A DNA stretch of 64,000 bases from Agrobacterium tumefaciens (GTDB lineage Bacteria; Pseudomonadota; Alphaproteobacteria; Rhizobiales; Rhizobiaceae). The stretch covers positions 2,849,791 through 2,913,790 of the forward strand of contig NZ_CP072308.1 in the NCBI RefSeq assembly GCF_017726655.1, read 5' to 3'. This document shows, one piece after another, positions 22,253 through 30,176 of this stretch; position 1 is the stretch's first letter; the number at the start of each line of letters is the position of its first letter. Both the position numbers and the translations under genes were made by a program. The notes under the pieces are model-generated. The model did not search any database. It saw only the letters and a list, made by a program, of their open reading frames with translations, and had not been told where the DNA came from.

Positions 22253-24805
22253 TTATACCCGCTCAATATCTCCGACCAGAACCGCAATACCCGCCATCAG
22301 CGCATCCTCGTCATAGGGCTTCCTGATCACTGGCACGGTCCCAAATTCATCCGGCACCATGCTGCCATCGGCGTAACCGGTGGCGAACATGAACGGGATG
22401 CCTCGGTGGTAAAGTTCGCGGGCAACGGGGATCGAGGTGTCGCTACCGAGATTGATGTCGAGAATGGCGACATCAGGAACATAGGTTTTCAGCTTCTCGA
22501 TCGCCATCGCTGACGAGGTCGCCGTTTCGATCGTCTTGATGCCGTTATCCTCCAGCATGTTCTCGACGTCCATGGCGATCAGCATCTGATCTTCGACAAG
22601 TAAGACTTTCAACGGCTCCTCCCGATTATAGCGCCTGGGCTGCGATGCGGGTTCATTCTCCGCTGGCGTGTCGGCTGTTGTCGTGGCCGACGAGACGTGA
22701 CGGAAAGGCAGGAGAATTTCCGCCTCAAGCCCATCCTGCAGGTAACGCAAGGTGCTGCGCCCGCCGAGATCGTAGGGAATGCTGCGGCTGATGAGCGCCG
22801 TGCCGAAACCGGCGCGGGATGGCGTCGGCAGTTTTCTTGGCAGGATTTCCCGCCACTCAATCTCGCAGTCGCGGTTCTCTGTGATCTGCCAGCGCACATG
22901 CAATTGCCCACCGTTTTGCGACAGCGCGCCATATTTGGCGGCATTCGTCGCCAGTTCGTGCAAGACCAGCGCCATGACGGAGAAAGCGCGGGAATCGAGC
23001 GTGACCTGGGGGCCTTCCAGATTGACCGTGGTTTCGGGAGACCGATGCGGCGAGAGCTCCGCCTCGAGAAGGTCGCGCAGGGCACCGCCACCTTCGCCGC
23101 GAATGATCTGATCGTGTGCAAAGGACAGCGCCTGAATGCGCCCCTTGAGCGCCGTCACATATTCCTGAAGCGTCTTTCCTTCCTGGGAGGGATTGCCGAC
23201 CAGCGATTTGATGATGGCGAGGACGTTCTTGACGCGGTGATTGAGCTCTTCATTCAGCATGCGCTGGCGAACTTCCGCGCGTTCTCTTTCGCCGGCCATG
23301 AGTTCGCTGTGATGAAAGGCAACTTCGACCAGCGCTATTCTGGCTGCCTCGGCGATTTCCCGGTCGTCCTCCGACCAAGGCTGCGCCTGCAAACGCACCG
23401 TCTCTTTCCAGATCGCAAAGCTTTTGCGAGGCGTGAGACGGTCGCCCATCGGGCCGCTTTCATATTGCTTTTCCGGATTGCCTGCCCAGTTCAGGTTCTG
23501 CACGATCTCCTTGCGGAAGAACAGCAGGTAGTCATCCTTGACCTGTGAGAGGGGAATGGCAAGCATGCCTGCAGCCGTGCCAGCATAGAGCTCCGCTTCC
23601 GGTATGGCATGCGACAGCGCATGGGTGGCCCACACCCTGCCTTCGGATGCGGAGGCGGCGAAACGCACCAATCTCGGAATGACGTCCTGGGGTGGCGTAG
23701 CCCCATGGCCGTGCCAGTTGTTTCCCACCCAGAGGCCGACGCCGTCGCATGGCATCAGATCGGCAAAATCCTGGAAACTGTCGATCAGCAGTTCTTCGAT
23801 ATTGGCGTGATGGGCAGCAAGGCGCAGAAACCGATCGAGCGCTGCATGGGCGCGGTTGATGGTATCGAGCCGGCGCTTCTGCTTCAGGACCTGCAGATGC
23901 ATGGAGAAAAATTCCCCGAACATCTCCGCTGCGATCCTGACCGGCATGGAGAGCACGCGCGGCGAATAATGGTGGCACGCGATCAGGCCCCACAGGGCAC
24001 CGTCGACGATCACCGAAATGGACATGGAAGCGCCAACGCCCATATTGCGCAGATATTCGCAATGAATGGGAGAGACGCTGCGCAGATGCGCGTAAGAGAG
24101 ATCGAGCGGCTCACCGGAGGCATCGATGGCAGGCAGAACCGCGACGCGGGCACCGCTTGCATCGGAAATGATGCGCAGTGTGTTTTTCAGATAAAGCGCG
24201 CGTGCCTGTTGGGGTATGTCGCCGGCGGGGAAATATTGCCCGAGGAAGCTTTCCAGCTCCGGCTGCTTTGCCTCCGATACGACTTTGCCGGCGCCATCCT
24301 CTTCAAAACGATAGATCATCACCCGGTCATAACCGAGCGTTGCCTTGATGAGTCGGGTCGTTCGGGAGATCAGGCTTTCGACGCTATCGGCCTCGCGAAT
24401 GCGGTCTACCATCTTGCGCGCGGTGCCAAGCGGCTGCGTCTCACCTCTGGACGGTTCAAACTCAACGATTGTCGTGGATTTATAGCGATGCAGCGTGATG
24501 TCGAAACTGCGGCCATTCTCCAGTTCCGTGGCTGGCAACATGGCGGGGCGTGTTGTCCTGCCGGTGACGGTGAGGGCGTTGCGAAGATCGTGGACGAGTT
24601 TCTTGCCAAGCACCTCTTCGGCGGTTTTGCCGTTTATATCACCCGCGATTCCAAGCACGTCGCGACAGTTCTCGGAGTGTCGCACGACGACGCGCATGCC
24701 ATTATCGCAGGCAATGAGACAGCCGTGCGGTTGGATATAGCCTGGTATGTGGATCGGTTCGCGATCGCAGTTTGTCAGATCTAATCGATAATCACCGGAC
24801 GCCAT
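22253..24805 (-). CDS. bphP2: Bacteriophytochrome (Agp2/BphP2-like) with HWE kinase and receiver
   Basis: 850 residues: PAS, GAF and PHY photosensory core (1-500), an HWE-type histidine kinase (about 517-703) and a receiver domain (about 732-850). Biliverdin attachment Cys13 is present, as are Asp196 in PAGDIP, Arg211, His248 and His278, the residues described for Agrobacterium Agp2, a bathy phytochrome with a Pfr dark state. The PHY tongue motif PRKSF is at 459-463. The kinase has its phosphoacceptor in LNHRVKN (His523) and the ATP box HELATNAAKYG near 616. The receiver aspartate is Asp783 in ILDINLG. No haem oxygenase gene is adjacent, so biliverdin comes from elsewhere. No separate response regulator gene lies next to it. 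Confidence 0.94.
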   Translation of the reverse strand: MASGDYRLDLTNCDREPIHIPGYIQPHGCLIACDNGMRVVVRHSENCRDVLGIAGDINGKTAEEVLGKKLVHDLRNALTVTGRTTRPAMLPATELENGRSFDITLHRYKSTTIVEFEPSRGETQPLGTARKMVDRIREADSVESLISRTTRLIKATLGYDRVMIYRFEEDGAGKVVSEAKQPELESFLGQYFPAGDIPQQARALYLKNTLRIISDASGARVAVLPAIDASGEPLDLSYAHLRSVSPIHCEYLRNMGVGASMSISVIVDGALWGLIACHHYSPRVLSMPVRIAAEMFGEFFSMHLQVLKQKRRLDTINRAHAALDRFLRLAAHHANIEELLIDSFQDFADLMPCDGVGLWVGNNWHGHGATPPQDVIPRLVRFAASASEGRVWATHALSHAIPEAELYAGTAAGMLAIPLSQVKDDYLLFFRKEIVQNLNWAGNPEKQYESGPMGDRLTPRKSFAIWKETVRLQAQPWSEDDREIAEAARIALVEVAFHHSELMAGERERAEVRQRMLNEELNHRVKNVLAIIKSLVGNPSQEGKTLQEYVTALKGRIQALSFAHDQIIRGEGGGALRDLLEAELSPHRSPETTVNLEGPQVTLDSRAFSVMALVLHELATNAAKYGALSQNGGQLHVRWQITENRDCEIEWREILPRKLPTPSRAGFGTALISRSIPYDLGGRSTLRYLQDGLEAEILLPFRHVSSATTTADTPAENEPASQPRRYNREEPLKVLLVEDQMLIAMDVENMLEDNGIKTIETATSSAMAIEKLKTYVPDVAILDINLGSDTSIPVARELYHRGIPFMFATGYADGSMVPDEFGTVPVIRKPYDEDALMAGIAVLVGDIERV

Positions 24806-24970
24806 CTATCAGTCTTTCGCGGCCAGTGCATGTGAGCGGCCAGGGCGTGGCTTTTGCTCGAGGTAAGGGGAGCCGAAGTCATTCATTCTAGTCCGTCTGC
24901 CCTTCCTCATTTGCAACTATTACCGGTCTTCTTTGTTCTCGAATTGGGACGCCGAAGCCGCGTTACTTAT

Positions 24971-24993
24971 GTACCCCTAGCGATACCGGGTAC
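24971..24993. promoter_or_regulatory. Inverted repeat between phytochrome and YjbQ genes
   Basis: GTACCC and GGGTAC separated by 11 bases, in the divergent promoter region, 62 bases before the YjbQ start. It could be an operator; no regulator is evident nearby. Confidence 0.35.
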
Positions 24994-25054
24994 AATTTGA
25001 CATAGCAGAACGTCGGAAATGCCAATTTTGTTCCGACTATAAGAAAGAAAAAAT

Positions 25055-25477
25055 GTGCCGCAGAAGAAAATAACCATCGCGACGCGCGGACAGGGTCTTT
25101 ACGAGTTCACGCGCCAGGCAAACGAGCTGGTGAGGGACGCAGGGCTCGACGAGGGGCTGCTGACGATTTTCCTCAGGCACACTTCCTGCTCGCTGCTCAT
25201 TCAGGAAAATGCCGACCCGGACGTTCAGCGTGATCTCCTTTCGTATTTTTCCCGGCTTGTACCGCCTTCCGATGACCCCTCCATGCGTTGGATCATCCAC
25301 ACGCTCGAAGGCCCGGATGACATGCCCGCCCATATCAAGTCGGCCCTGACCACTGTCTCGATCGGTGTGCCGATCAGCGACGGCAGGCTGGTGCTCGGCA
25401 CCTGGCAGGGGATTTATCTGTTCGAACATCGTGACCAACCGCATCGGCGGGAGATTGTGTTGCATATCTCTGCGTGA
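25055..25477 (+). CDS. YjbQ family (UPF0047) protein
   Basis: 140 residues from GTG 25055. The whole YjbQ fold is present: RGQGLYEFTRQANELV at the N-terminus, FLRHTSCSLLIQENADP in the middle with the conserved His, and GTWQGIYLFEHRD plus R...HIS near the end. Some members show weak thiamine-phosphate synthase activity, which gave the family its annotation, but the physiological role is unsettled. The gene is alone and divergent from the phytochrome gene. Confidence 0.9.
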   Translation: MPQKKITIATRGQGLYEFTRQANELVRDAGLDEGLLTIFLRHTSCSLLIQENADPDVQRDLLSYFSRLVPPSDDPSMRWIIHTLEGPDDMPAHIKSALTTVSIGVPISDGRLVLGTWQGIYLFEHRDQPHRREIVLHISA

Positions 25478-25626
25478 TCTCTGGATCGGATTGAGGCTTT
25501 CGGCGTTAAGCACCCTGAACGCCTGCTGAACATTCGGTTCTGCTGATATTCAGATGGGCGATCCTAATGTCGCATCAATCGCCGGGGAGGTTCTCCTGTC
25601 GGCGTAGAAACAAATGGAGTGAATTC

Positions 25627-25962
25627 ATGTTCAGCACCTTTGCAAAAACCGGCCTGGCTGCTCTGATCGCCCTTGGCGGTATCTCTTTTACCGCTCCGGC
25701 TGCTTCTGCCGCCTCGGATGTCCAGCTGCGCGTTCAGGTTCGTGATGGTTATGGCCATGGTCAGGGCTGGGGTCGCCCGGGTCGCCCGAACCGCGGCTGT
25801 GCGCCGTGGCTCGCTGAAGAAAAGGCAAGCCGCATGGGCATTCGCCGCGCACGTGTTGTCGATGTGTCGCCGCGCCGTGTCGTGGTTGCTGGCTTCGACC
25901 GTCATGGTCGTGACCGCGTCGTCTTTGCGAACGAGCGCGGCTGCCCCGTCATTCGCCGCTAA
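25627..25962 (+). CDS. Small secreted basic protein, conserved in rhizobia
   Basis: 111 residues from ATG 25627, with GGAG nine bases ahead. A signal peptide of about 28 residues (MFSTFAKTGLAALIALGG, cleavage after ASA-A) is followed by a short, Gly/Arg-rich mature protein. It has two cysteines in GCAPWLAEEKA and RGCPVIRR, which could form one disulphide. The tail (VVDVSPRRVVVAGFDRHGRD) looks like a small beta fold. I do not recognise a characterised family; a periplasmic location is likely. Confidence 0.75.
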   Translation: MFSTFAKTGLAALIALGGISFTAPAASAASDVQLRVQVRDGYGHGQGWGRPGRPNRGCAPWLAEEKASRMGIRRARVVDVSPRRVVVAGFDRHGRDRVVFANERGCPVIRR

Positions 25963-26018
25963 CAGCCCTCAGTTTTATCGACCTGCTGATATCCCCGTCG
26001 AGCAGAAAGATTAAAAAT

Positions 26019-26052
26019 GCCCCCCGCTTGTCCTGAAGGACAGGCGGGGGGC
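26019..26052. terminator. Strong terminator between convergent genes
   Basis: A 16-bp stem (GCCCCCCGCTTGTCCT with its near-perfect complement, one G-U pair) and a two-base turn. Read on the minus strand it is followed by ATTTTTAA, so it ends the SIMPL gene and probably the plus-strand gene too. Confidence 0.85.
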
Positions 26053-26130
26053 AATTCATTTTCAGGAAGACGTTGCGCCGACGCGGAGGCAACGACGGGC
26101 GACACGATAGCGTGCCGCCCGCTCGTGCAC

Positions 26131-26874
26131 TTACTGATCGAGAGCGAAGGTCACGTTCACGACGACGCTGTAGTTGTTCTCGCCGGAAGCAACGGGAACG
26201 CTATCGGCTTCCTTCATCATCGAAGCGCGCATCGCGCCTGCGGGCACCGGCATCGGGCGCTGCATGTTTTCGCTGATCTGGATGACACGGCCGAGTTTGA
26301 CGCCTGCGGCTTCCGTCAGGGTTTTCGCCTTCGCCATGGCATCGGCAACCGCCAGTTTGCGGGCTTCCGTCACCGTTGCGTCCGGCTTGTCGTTGGTGAA
26401 GGTAATGTCGCCGCCCTGGTTGATGCCAAGTTTGACTGAGGTGTCAAGGATCGTCCCGAGTTTCTTCAGGTCCCGCACGCGAACCGTGAGCCCATTGGAC
26501 ACCTGATAGCCTGTGATTTCAGGCGCGACGTAAACGCCGTCCTTCGGTTCATAATGTTTGTAGAGCGGCTGCACCGAGAAGTTGCTGGTCTGCAGGTCGC
26601 GGTCTTCAATGGCGGCGTCCTTGAGCGCTTTCAGAACGTCCGCCAGCGCCTTGGAGTTCTCGGTGAGTGCCGCAGCGGCGGTCTCTGCCTGCTTGACGAC
26701 GCTGAATGACAGGATCGCCATATCGGGAGCAATGGCCGCCTGACCTTCGCCGGAAACACTGATCGTGGCTTCGCGCGGGTTGGCCTCCTGCGCAGATACC
26801 TGGGCGGCAAGCGGCATGATGGCTGCTGCTGTCATTGCGGTGAGCGCGAAAAGGCGGGCCGTTTTGGTCTTCAT
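26131..26874 (-). CDS. SIMPL domain (DUF541) periplasmic protein
   Basis: 247 residues from ATG 26874, where GAGGAAACACC gives a good ribosome site; the longer frame to 26979 is unsupported. A signal peptide (about 1-28, ending VSAQEA) is followed by a SIMPL/DUF541 domain: ATISVSGEGQAAIAPDMAIL near 34, DLQTSNFSVQPLY near 98 and GLTVRVRDLKKLGTILD near 127. Family members are periplasmic or outer-surface proteins of uncertain role, linked in some bacteria to oxidative stress (YggE). Confidence 0.88.
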   Translation of the reverse strand: MKTKTARLFALTAMTAAAIMPLAAQVSAQEANPREATISVSGEGQAAIAPDMAILSFSVVKQAETAAAALTENSKALADVLKALKDAAIEDRDLQTSNFSVQPLYKHYEPKDGVYVAPEITGYQVSNGLTVRVRDLKKLGTILDTSVKLGINQGGDITFTNDKPDATVTEARKLAVADAMAKAKTLTEAAGVKLGRVIQISENMQRPMPVPAGAMRASMMKEADSVPVASGENNYSVVVNVTFALDQ

Positions 26875-27054
26875 GGTGTTTCCTCTATGATTGAGTCCCT
26901 GCGACGGGTATTGCCTCAGATTGTGTAGCGAATGCGGCGGGATCGCTCTTGGCAGGCATGATTGGCTTGTCGGGCTCAAAAAATTGCGTTAGAGCGTGAC
27001 CCACCGGATTCGAACCATTGCGGACCGGTGGTTTCGGACGAGTTTTTCCGGAGA

Positions 27055-27130
27055 GGGCCTGTAGCTCAATGGTTAGAGCCGGCGGCTCATAACCGCTTGG
27101 TTGGGGGTTCGAGTCCCTCCGGGCCCACCA
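27055..27130 (+). tRNA. tRNA with CAU anticodon, probably tRNA-Ile2
   Basis: A complete 76-base cloverleaf with encoded CCA. The acceptor stem GGGCCTG pairs with CGGGCCC, the D arm is GCTC...GAGC, the anticodon stem GGCGG/CCGCT holds the loop CTCATAA (anticodon CAT in DNA), and the T loop is TTCGAGT. The first base pairs with its partner, so this is not the initiator. The anticodon arm and variable region resemble isoleucine tRNAs read by lysidine (E. coli ileX-like: TCATAA..CGCTTGGT) more than elongator methionine tRNA; the choice is inference. Confidence 0.9.
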
Positions 27131-27255
27131 TTTCCCTTTGAACACAATCGCTTATGAAGAATGGTCTGACGATTGCGGCTTTGCGACGCGTCGTGTCTCG
27201 CCTGGAGTTCGTCTGGCTTGCGCCGAGGGCAAGCCAGACTGACAGGTGTTTGGGA

Positions 27256-27627
27256 TCAGTCGCAGACCCGCATGCTTTCCGTGTGCCAGCCGCCATCATA
27301 GGAATTGGGCACACGCCGGTCTTCGAACCAGCAGCGCGGCGGGGGCGGCGGTGGCGGTTCATAGTAGCGGGGGCCGCCGTTGCCGTTGGCGATTGCGCCG
27401 CCGATCAGGCCGCCGATGACGCCTGCAGCGAGGCCGCCGGCAATGGCGGCGCCGTCATTGTGGCGGCGATGTTCGCGGTAGGGCGGTGGGGGCGGGCCGC
27501 CGCGGTCATAACCACGGTCGTAGCGCGGACGATAGGGATAATCCTGCGCGGCAGCGGTGCCGTAGGACGCAAAAACACTGCCAGTCGCGATAAGCGCGGC
27601 AATGGTAGAAAGAATGATCTTTTTCAT
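27256..27627 (-). CDS. Small secreted glycine-zipper protein
   Basis: 123 residues. A signal peptide (about 1-27, ending GTAAAQ) leads into an Arg/Tyr/Pro-rich stretch, then a glycine-zipper membrane segment (AAIAGGLAAGVIGGLIGGAI, about 60-80), a proline run (PPPPPPP) and a C-terminal tail with two cysteines (CWFEDRRVPN and MRVCD). Such proteins are common in rhizobial envelopes; function unknown. Confidence 0.75.
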   Translation of the reverse strand: MKKIILSTIAALIATGSVFASYGTAAAQDYPYRPRYDRGYDRGGPPPPPYREHRRHNDGAAIAGGLAAGVIGGLIGGAIANGNGGPRYYEPPPPPPPRCWFEDRRVPNSYDGGWHTESMRVCD

Positions 27628-27786
27628 CGGGGCTACTCCATAAGCCTGCTTGCGGAGATAGAGGCCTATTATGCCCGGATGATGGCACAGTATGGGTGAA
27701 CGGCCTGTGAATGGCGGATTGCCGAATGTTCATGTTGCGTGGGCGAGCAAGCCGAACGGGTGGGGAGGAATTTAGCCCCGATACGC

Positions 27787-27812
27787 AAAAAGCCCGGCTT
27801 GGCCGGGCTTTT
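27787..27812 (-). terminator. Terminator of the Omp25-like gene
   Basis: AAAAGCCCGGC-TTG-GCCGGGCTTTT, a perfect stem flanked by A and T runs, placed 22 bases after the stop of the minus-strand porin gene. Confidence 0.92.
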
Positions 27813-27833
27813 CCTGGTAAATTTGGTCGGTGA

Positions 27834-28463
27834 TCAGAATTTCACACCGAGACCCACTTTGACCGTGTGCTGATCGAAATCGGTATTGATGCCGAAGATG
27901 TCCTTGTCGCCATAATCGTTGTAACGATATTCCAGGCGGCCGAACACGTTGTCGGTAAACGCATAGTCCAGGCCTGCGCCAACGGTATAACCGTTGAAGG
28001 TCGTGGTGTCCTTACCGCCGGGCGTTTCGATGAAGCCGCGGGTCGCGGTCCAGCCGGCAGTACCATAGATCAATGCGCGGTCGAAAGCATATCCAACGCG
28101 TCCGCGAACGGATCCCTGCCAGTCGGTGCCGACGTTGACACCCGCATAGTCGTTGTCGTTCCAGTTGTAATCGACATCACCTTCGATACCGAGGACGAAG
28201 TTGTTATCGAACTGGTAGTTATAGCCTGCGAAGGCACCGAGAACGCCACCATCGAAACTATCCGATACGACGGGTCCGCCGGCTGAAAAATCGCCGTTCG
28301 CCCAGCCTGCACCGCCCTGAATACCGAGGTAAGGTCCAGACCAGGTAAAGACGGGCAGCGTTTCCTGTGCGACTGGCGGTGCCGGGTTTTCATACACTGC
28401 ATCCGCGGCCATCGCCGTGCTGGCCGACAGGGCCAGGAGTGACGTTACGATCAGCGTTTTCAT
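27834..28463 (-). CDS. Outer membrane beta-barrel protein (Omp25/Omp31-like)
   Basis: 209 residues from ATG 28463 (MKTLIVTSLLALSASTAMAA). A signal peptide ending TAMA-A is followed by FTWSGPYLGIQGGAGWANGD, the typical start of rhizobial and Brucella Omp25/Omp31 proteins, then alternating amphipathic strands (GVLGAFAGYNYQFDNNFVLG; SVRGRVGYAFDRALIYGTAG; YTVGAGLDYAFTDNVFGRLE) and a terminal VGLGVKF ending in Phe as needed for BamA-dependent insertion. It is probably a small eight-stranded barrel of the outer membrane. Confidence 0.92.
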   Translation of the reverse strand: MKTLIVTSLLALSASTAMAADAVYENPAPPVAQETLPVFTWSGPYLGIQGGAGWANGDFSAGGPVVSDSFDGGVLGAFAGYNYQFDNNFVLGIEGDVDYNWNDNDYAGVNVGTDWQGSVRGRVGYAFDRALIYGTAGWTATRGFIETPGGKDTTTFNGYTVGAGLDYAFTDNVFGRLEYRYNDYGDKDIFGINTDFDQHTVKVGLGVKF

Positions 28464-28883
28464 CGTTTTCTCCCTGAGCTGACTGACATCCATAGCATAA
28501 ATTAGCTACTTTAAATATGGGGCTGGATTTCGCGGTTCCAAGAGGCTGTGCGTCCTCTTGGCATTGCTTGGCCAACGACCCCGGATCGCGGCTTTTTATC
28601 GCCCCGCATCATTCTACTGTTGCTGCGAACGCCTTTGGCTGCATTTGGTTCCGCGTGTTGTTCCATCGAAGGTGCCAGGGTTGAGATGCAAGGTGTCACG
28701 CTTGGTTGTCTTGACAGGGGGGAAGGCGACCATAAAGTTGTGGCTGTCTGCCGCAGCCCTTGCTTCGACGTCATGGCGCATACGGTCGGTCGGACGGCAT
28801 TGGCCCCTAAAGACAGGCCGAGGGTGATAAGGCATGGGAGGATGAGATTGAATGGAGATTGATTTTAGTGGAGGAGGGGCGAC
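28464..28883. other. Divergent intergenic region
   Basis: 420 bases between the Omp25-like gene and the next rightward gene. Several short frames cross it (for example 28558..28827), but they lack ribosome sites and credible protein sequence. It should hold the porin promoter, near the AT-rich 28490..28520, and that of the next gene. Confidence 0.4.
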
Positions 28884-29336
28884 GTGATTGTCGGAGCCGT
28901 TCTCAGTGCCATCCTTCTCATTTCTCTCATTGCATTTCCACGGCATCTGAAATCCGTCGTCATCGGCCTTCTGCTGATCTGGACCACAACGGCGGCATTC
29001 GTGATTTATGATTGGCAGCGCGGTAGCCAGCGCCTGGAACATATCATTGCCACCGCCAGCTTCGACGCGGCTTGCCCGGACCCGGCACTGCCGATCCGCG
29101 TCAGCTTTCGTAACGACAATGCGGTCGCGGTGCAGCGGCTGACCTATACGCTCGAAGGGTTCGAACCTGCCTTCCGCGCCTCGGTTGCCTTTGATCCCTA
29201 TCAGGTAAGTGAAAGGCGAATAGAGGCGGGCCAGACTTTTTCCGCCTGCCGCTCTTTCCGGCTGCGCAACAATGAGCGGGTAGAGCCGCAACGGCTGGAA
29301 TGGCGCGTCACCGTTATCTCAGCGGAATTTGGCTGA
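28884..29336 (+). CDS. Hypothetical membrane-anchored protein
   Basis: 150 residues from GTG 28884, which has a strong GGAGGAGGGG ribosome site. Two hydrophobic segments (about 1-18 and 24-43) are followed by a soluble domain of about 105 residues with two cysteines (ACPDPALPIRVSFRN and SACRSFRLRN) and beta-rich sequence. I do not recognise the family. The soluble part probably faces the periplasm. Confidence 0.75.
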   Translation: MIVGAVLSAILLISLIAFPRHLKSVVIGLLLIWTTTAAFVIYDWQRGSQRLEHIIATASFDAACPDPALPIRVSFRNDNAVAVQRLTYTLEGFEPAFRASVAFDPYQVSERRIEAGQTFSACRSFRLRNNERVEPQRLEWRVTVISAEFG

Positions 29337-29545
29337 AGACGTCAGGGCCTGCAGCCATCACGGCATTTTGAAAAATCTCGAGCCGGTCAGTGGGTGTCGT
29401 AAAGGCCTTATATCCCAGCGGCTTCAAGTGGCAGTTCGGTGCCCTAACTGCGGCGGGCGGCGGTGTCGTCAGCACCTGCTGACTTGTTTTCGTCCATTTG
29501 CAATGCCACTTCCCCTGCATTCGATCGGCTTCGTGGGTTAATGTT

Positions 29546-30106
29546 TTGCGCCTTGTTCTGAGATTCCTGAAAATCACCGCTGTCTGCGTCGTTGGGCTTC
29601 CGGTTCTGGCCGGCGCGCATATGGGCATCGGTCAGCTGACCGGAAATTTTCATGAGGTCATACCGGGGGAACTGTACCGTTCGGCTCAGCCGAGCGGCAA
29701 GGACATCGCGGCCTATGCCAAAGCTTACGGGATCAAGACCATCATCAATCTTCGCGATGAAAAGCGCGAGGGATGGTATGAGGCTGAGAGCCGCGCGGCG
29801 AAAAACAACGGCATCCGCCTTATCGATTATCCAATGAGTTCGAGCGAAAAGCTTTCGGTCGACGATTCGGAAACGCTTGCAGCCGTGCTGCGAAATGCCG
29901 AAAAGCCTGTCCTGATCCATTGCGAACATGGGGCGAACCGAACAGGTCTTGCCTCCGCGATCTATGTGTCTGCCGTGGCCGGCAAGAGCGAGGCCGCCGC
30001 CGAATTCCAACTCTCGCCCTATTACGGACACGTGCCTATACCCGGCATCGGGCGCTATGAAATGTATCAGTCCTGGGATGATTTCGAGGAAACGATCGGG
30101 TTCTGA
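29546..30106 (+). CDS. Dual-specificity/tyrosine phosphatase family protein
   Basis: About 186 residues if TTG 29546 is used; the frame is open from 29498 and the start is uncertain because no ATG has a good ribosome site. An N-terminal hydrophobic segment (about 3-24) acts as signal or anchor. The catalytic P-loop HCEHGANRTG gives the C-x5-R signature with Cys and Arg in place, and IINLRDEKREGWY supplies a candidate general acid upstream. It resembles secreted DSP-like phosphatases of alphaproteobacteria. Substrate unknown. Confidence 0.85.
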   Translation: MRLVLRFLKITAVCVVGLPVLAGAHMGIGQLTGNFHEVIPGELYRSAQPSGKDIAAYAKAYGIKTIINLRDEKREGWYEAESRAAKNNGIRLIDYPMSSSEKLSVDDSETLAAVLRNAEKPVLIHCEHGANRTGLASAIYVSAVAGKSEAAAEFQLSPYYGHVPIPGIGRYEMYQSWDDFEETIGF

Positions 30107-30129
30107 TGCGCAGCCTCACGCCTCGTGGC

Positions 30130-30156
30130 GTTATGCCGGCCCTGGGCCGGCATAAC
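30130..30156. terminator. Palindromic hairpin between convergent genes
   Basis: An 11-bp perfect stem GTTATGCCGGC / GCCGGCATAAC with loop CCTGG. It sits between the phosphatase and epimerase stops. There is no clean U run, so termination is only likely. Confidence 0.5.
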
Positions 30157-30176
30157 CAACGGTTTTGCAGCGCGCC

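Noticed and set aside
27001..27023. Minus-strand sequence resembling the T arm and 3' end of a tRNA (GGTTCGAATCC) just before the tRNA gene
   Set aside because: The T stem does not pair and no acceptor, D or anticodon arm can be built; it is likely chance or a very decayed fragment.
27055..27255. Possible integration site at the tRNA 3' end
   Set aside because: No integrase gene and no repeated tRNA tail were found in the window.
28558..28827. Short plus-strand frame in the gap before 28884
   Set aside because: No ribosome site and no protein-like composition; the real gene starts at GTG 28884 with a strong site.
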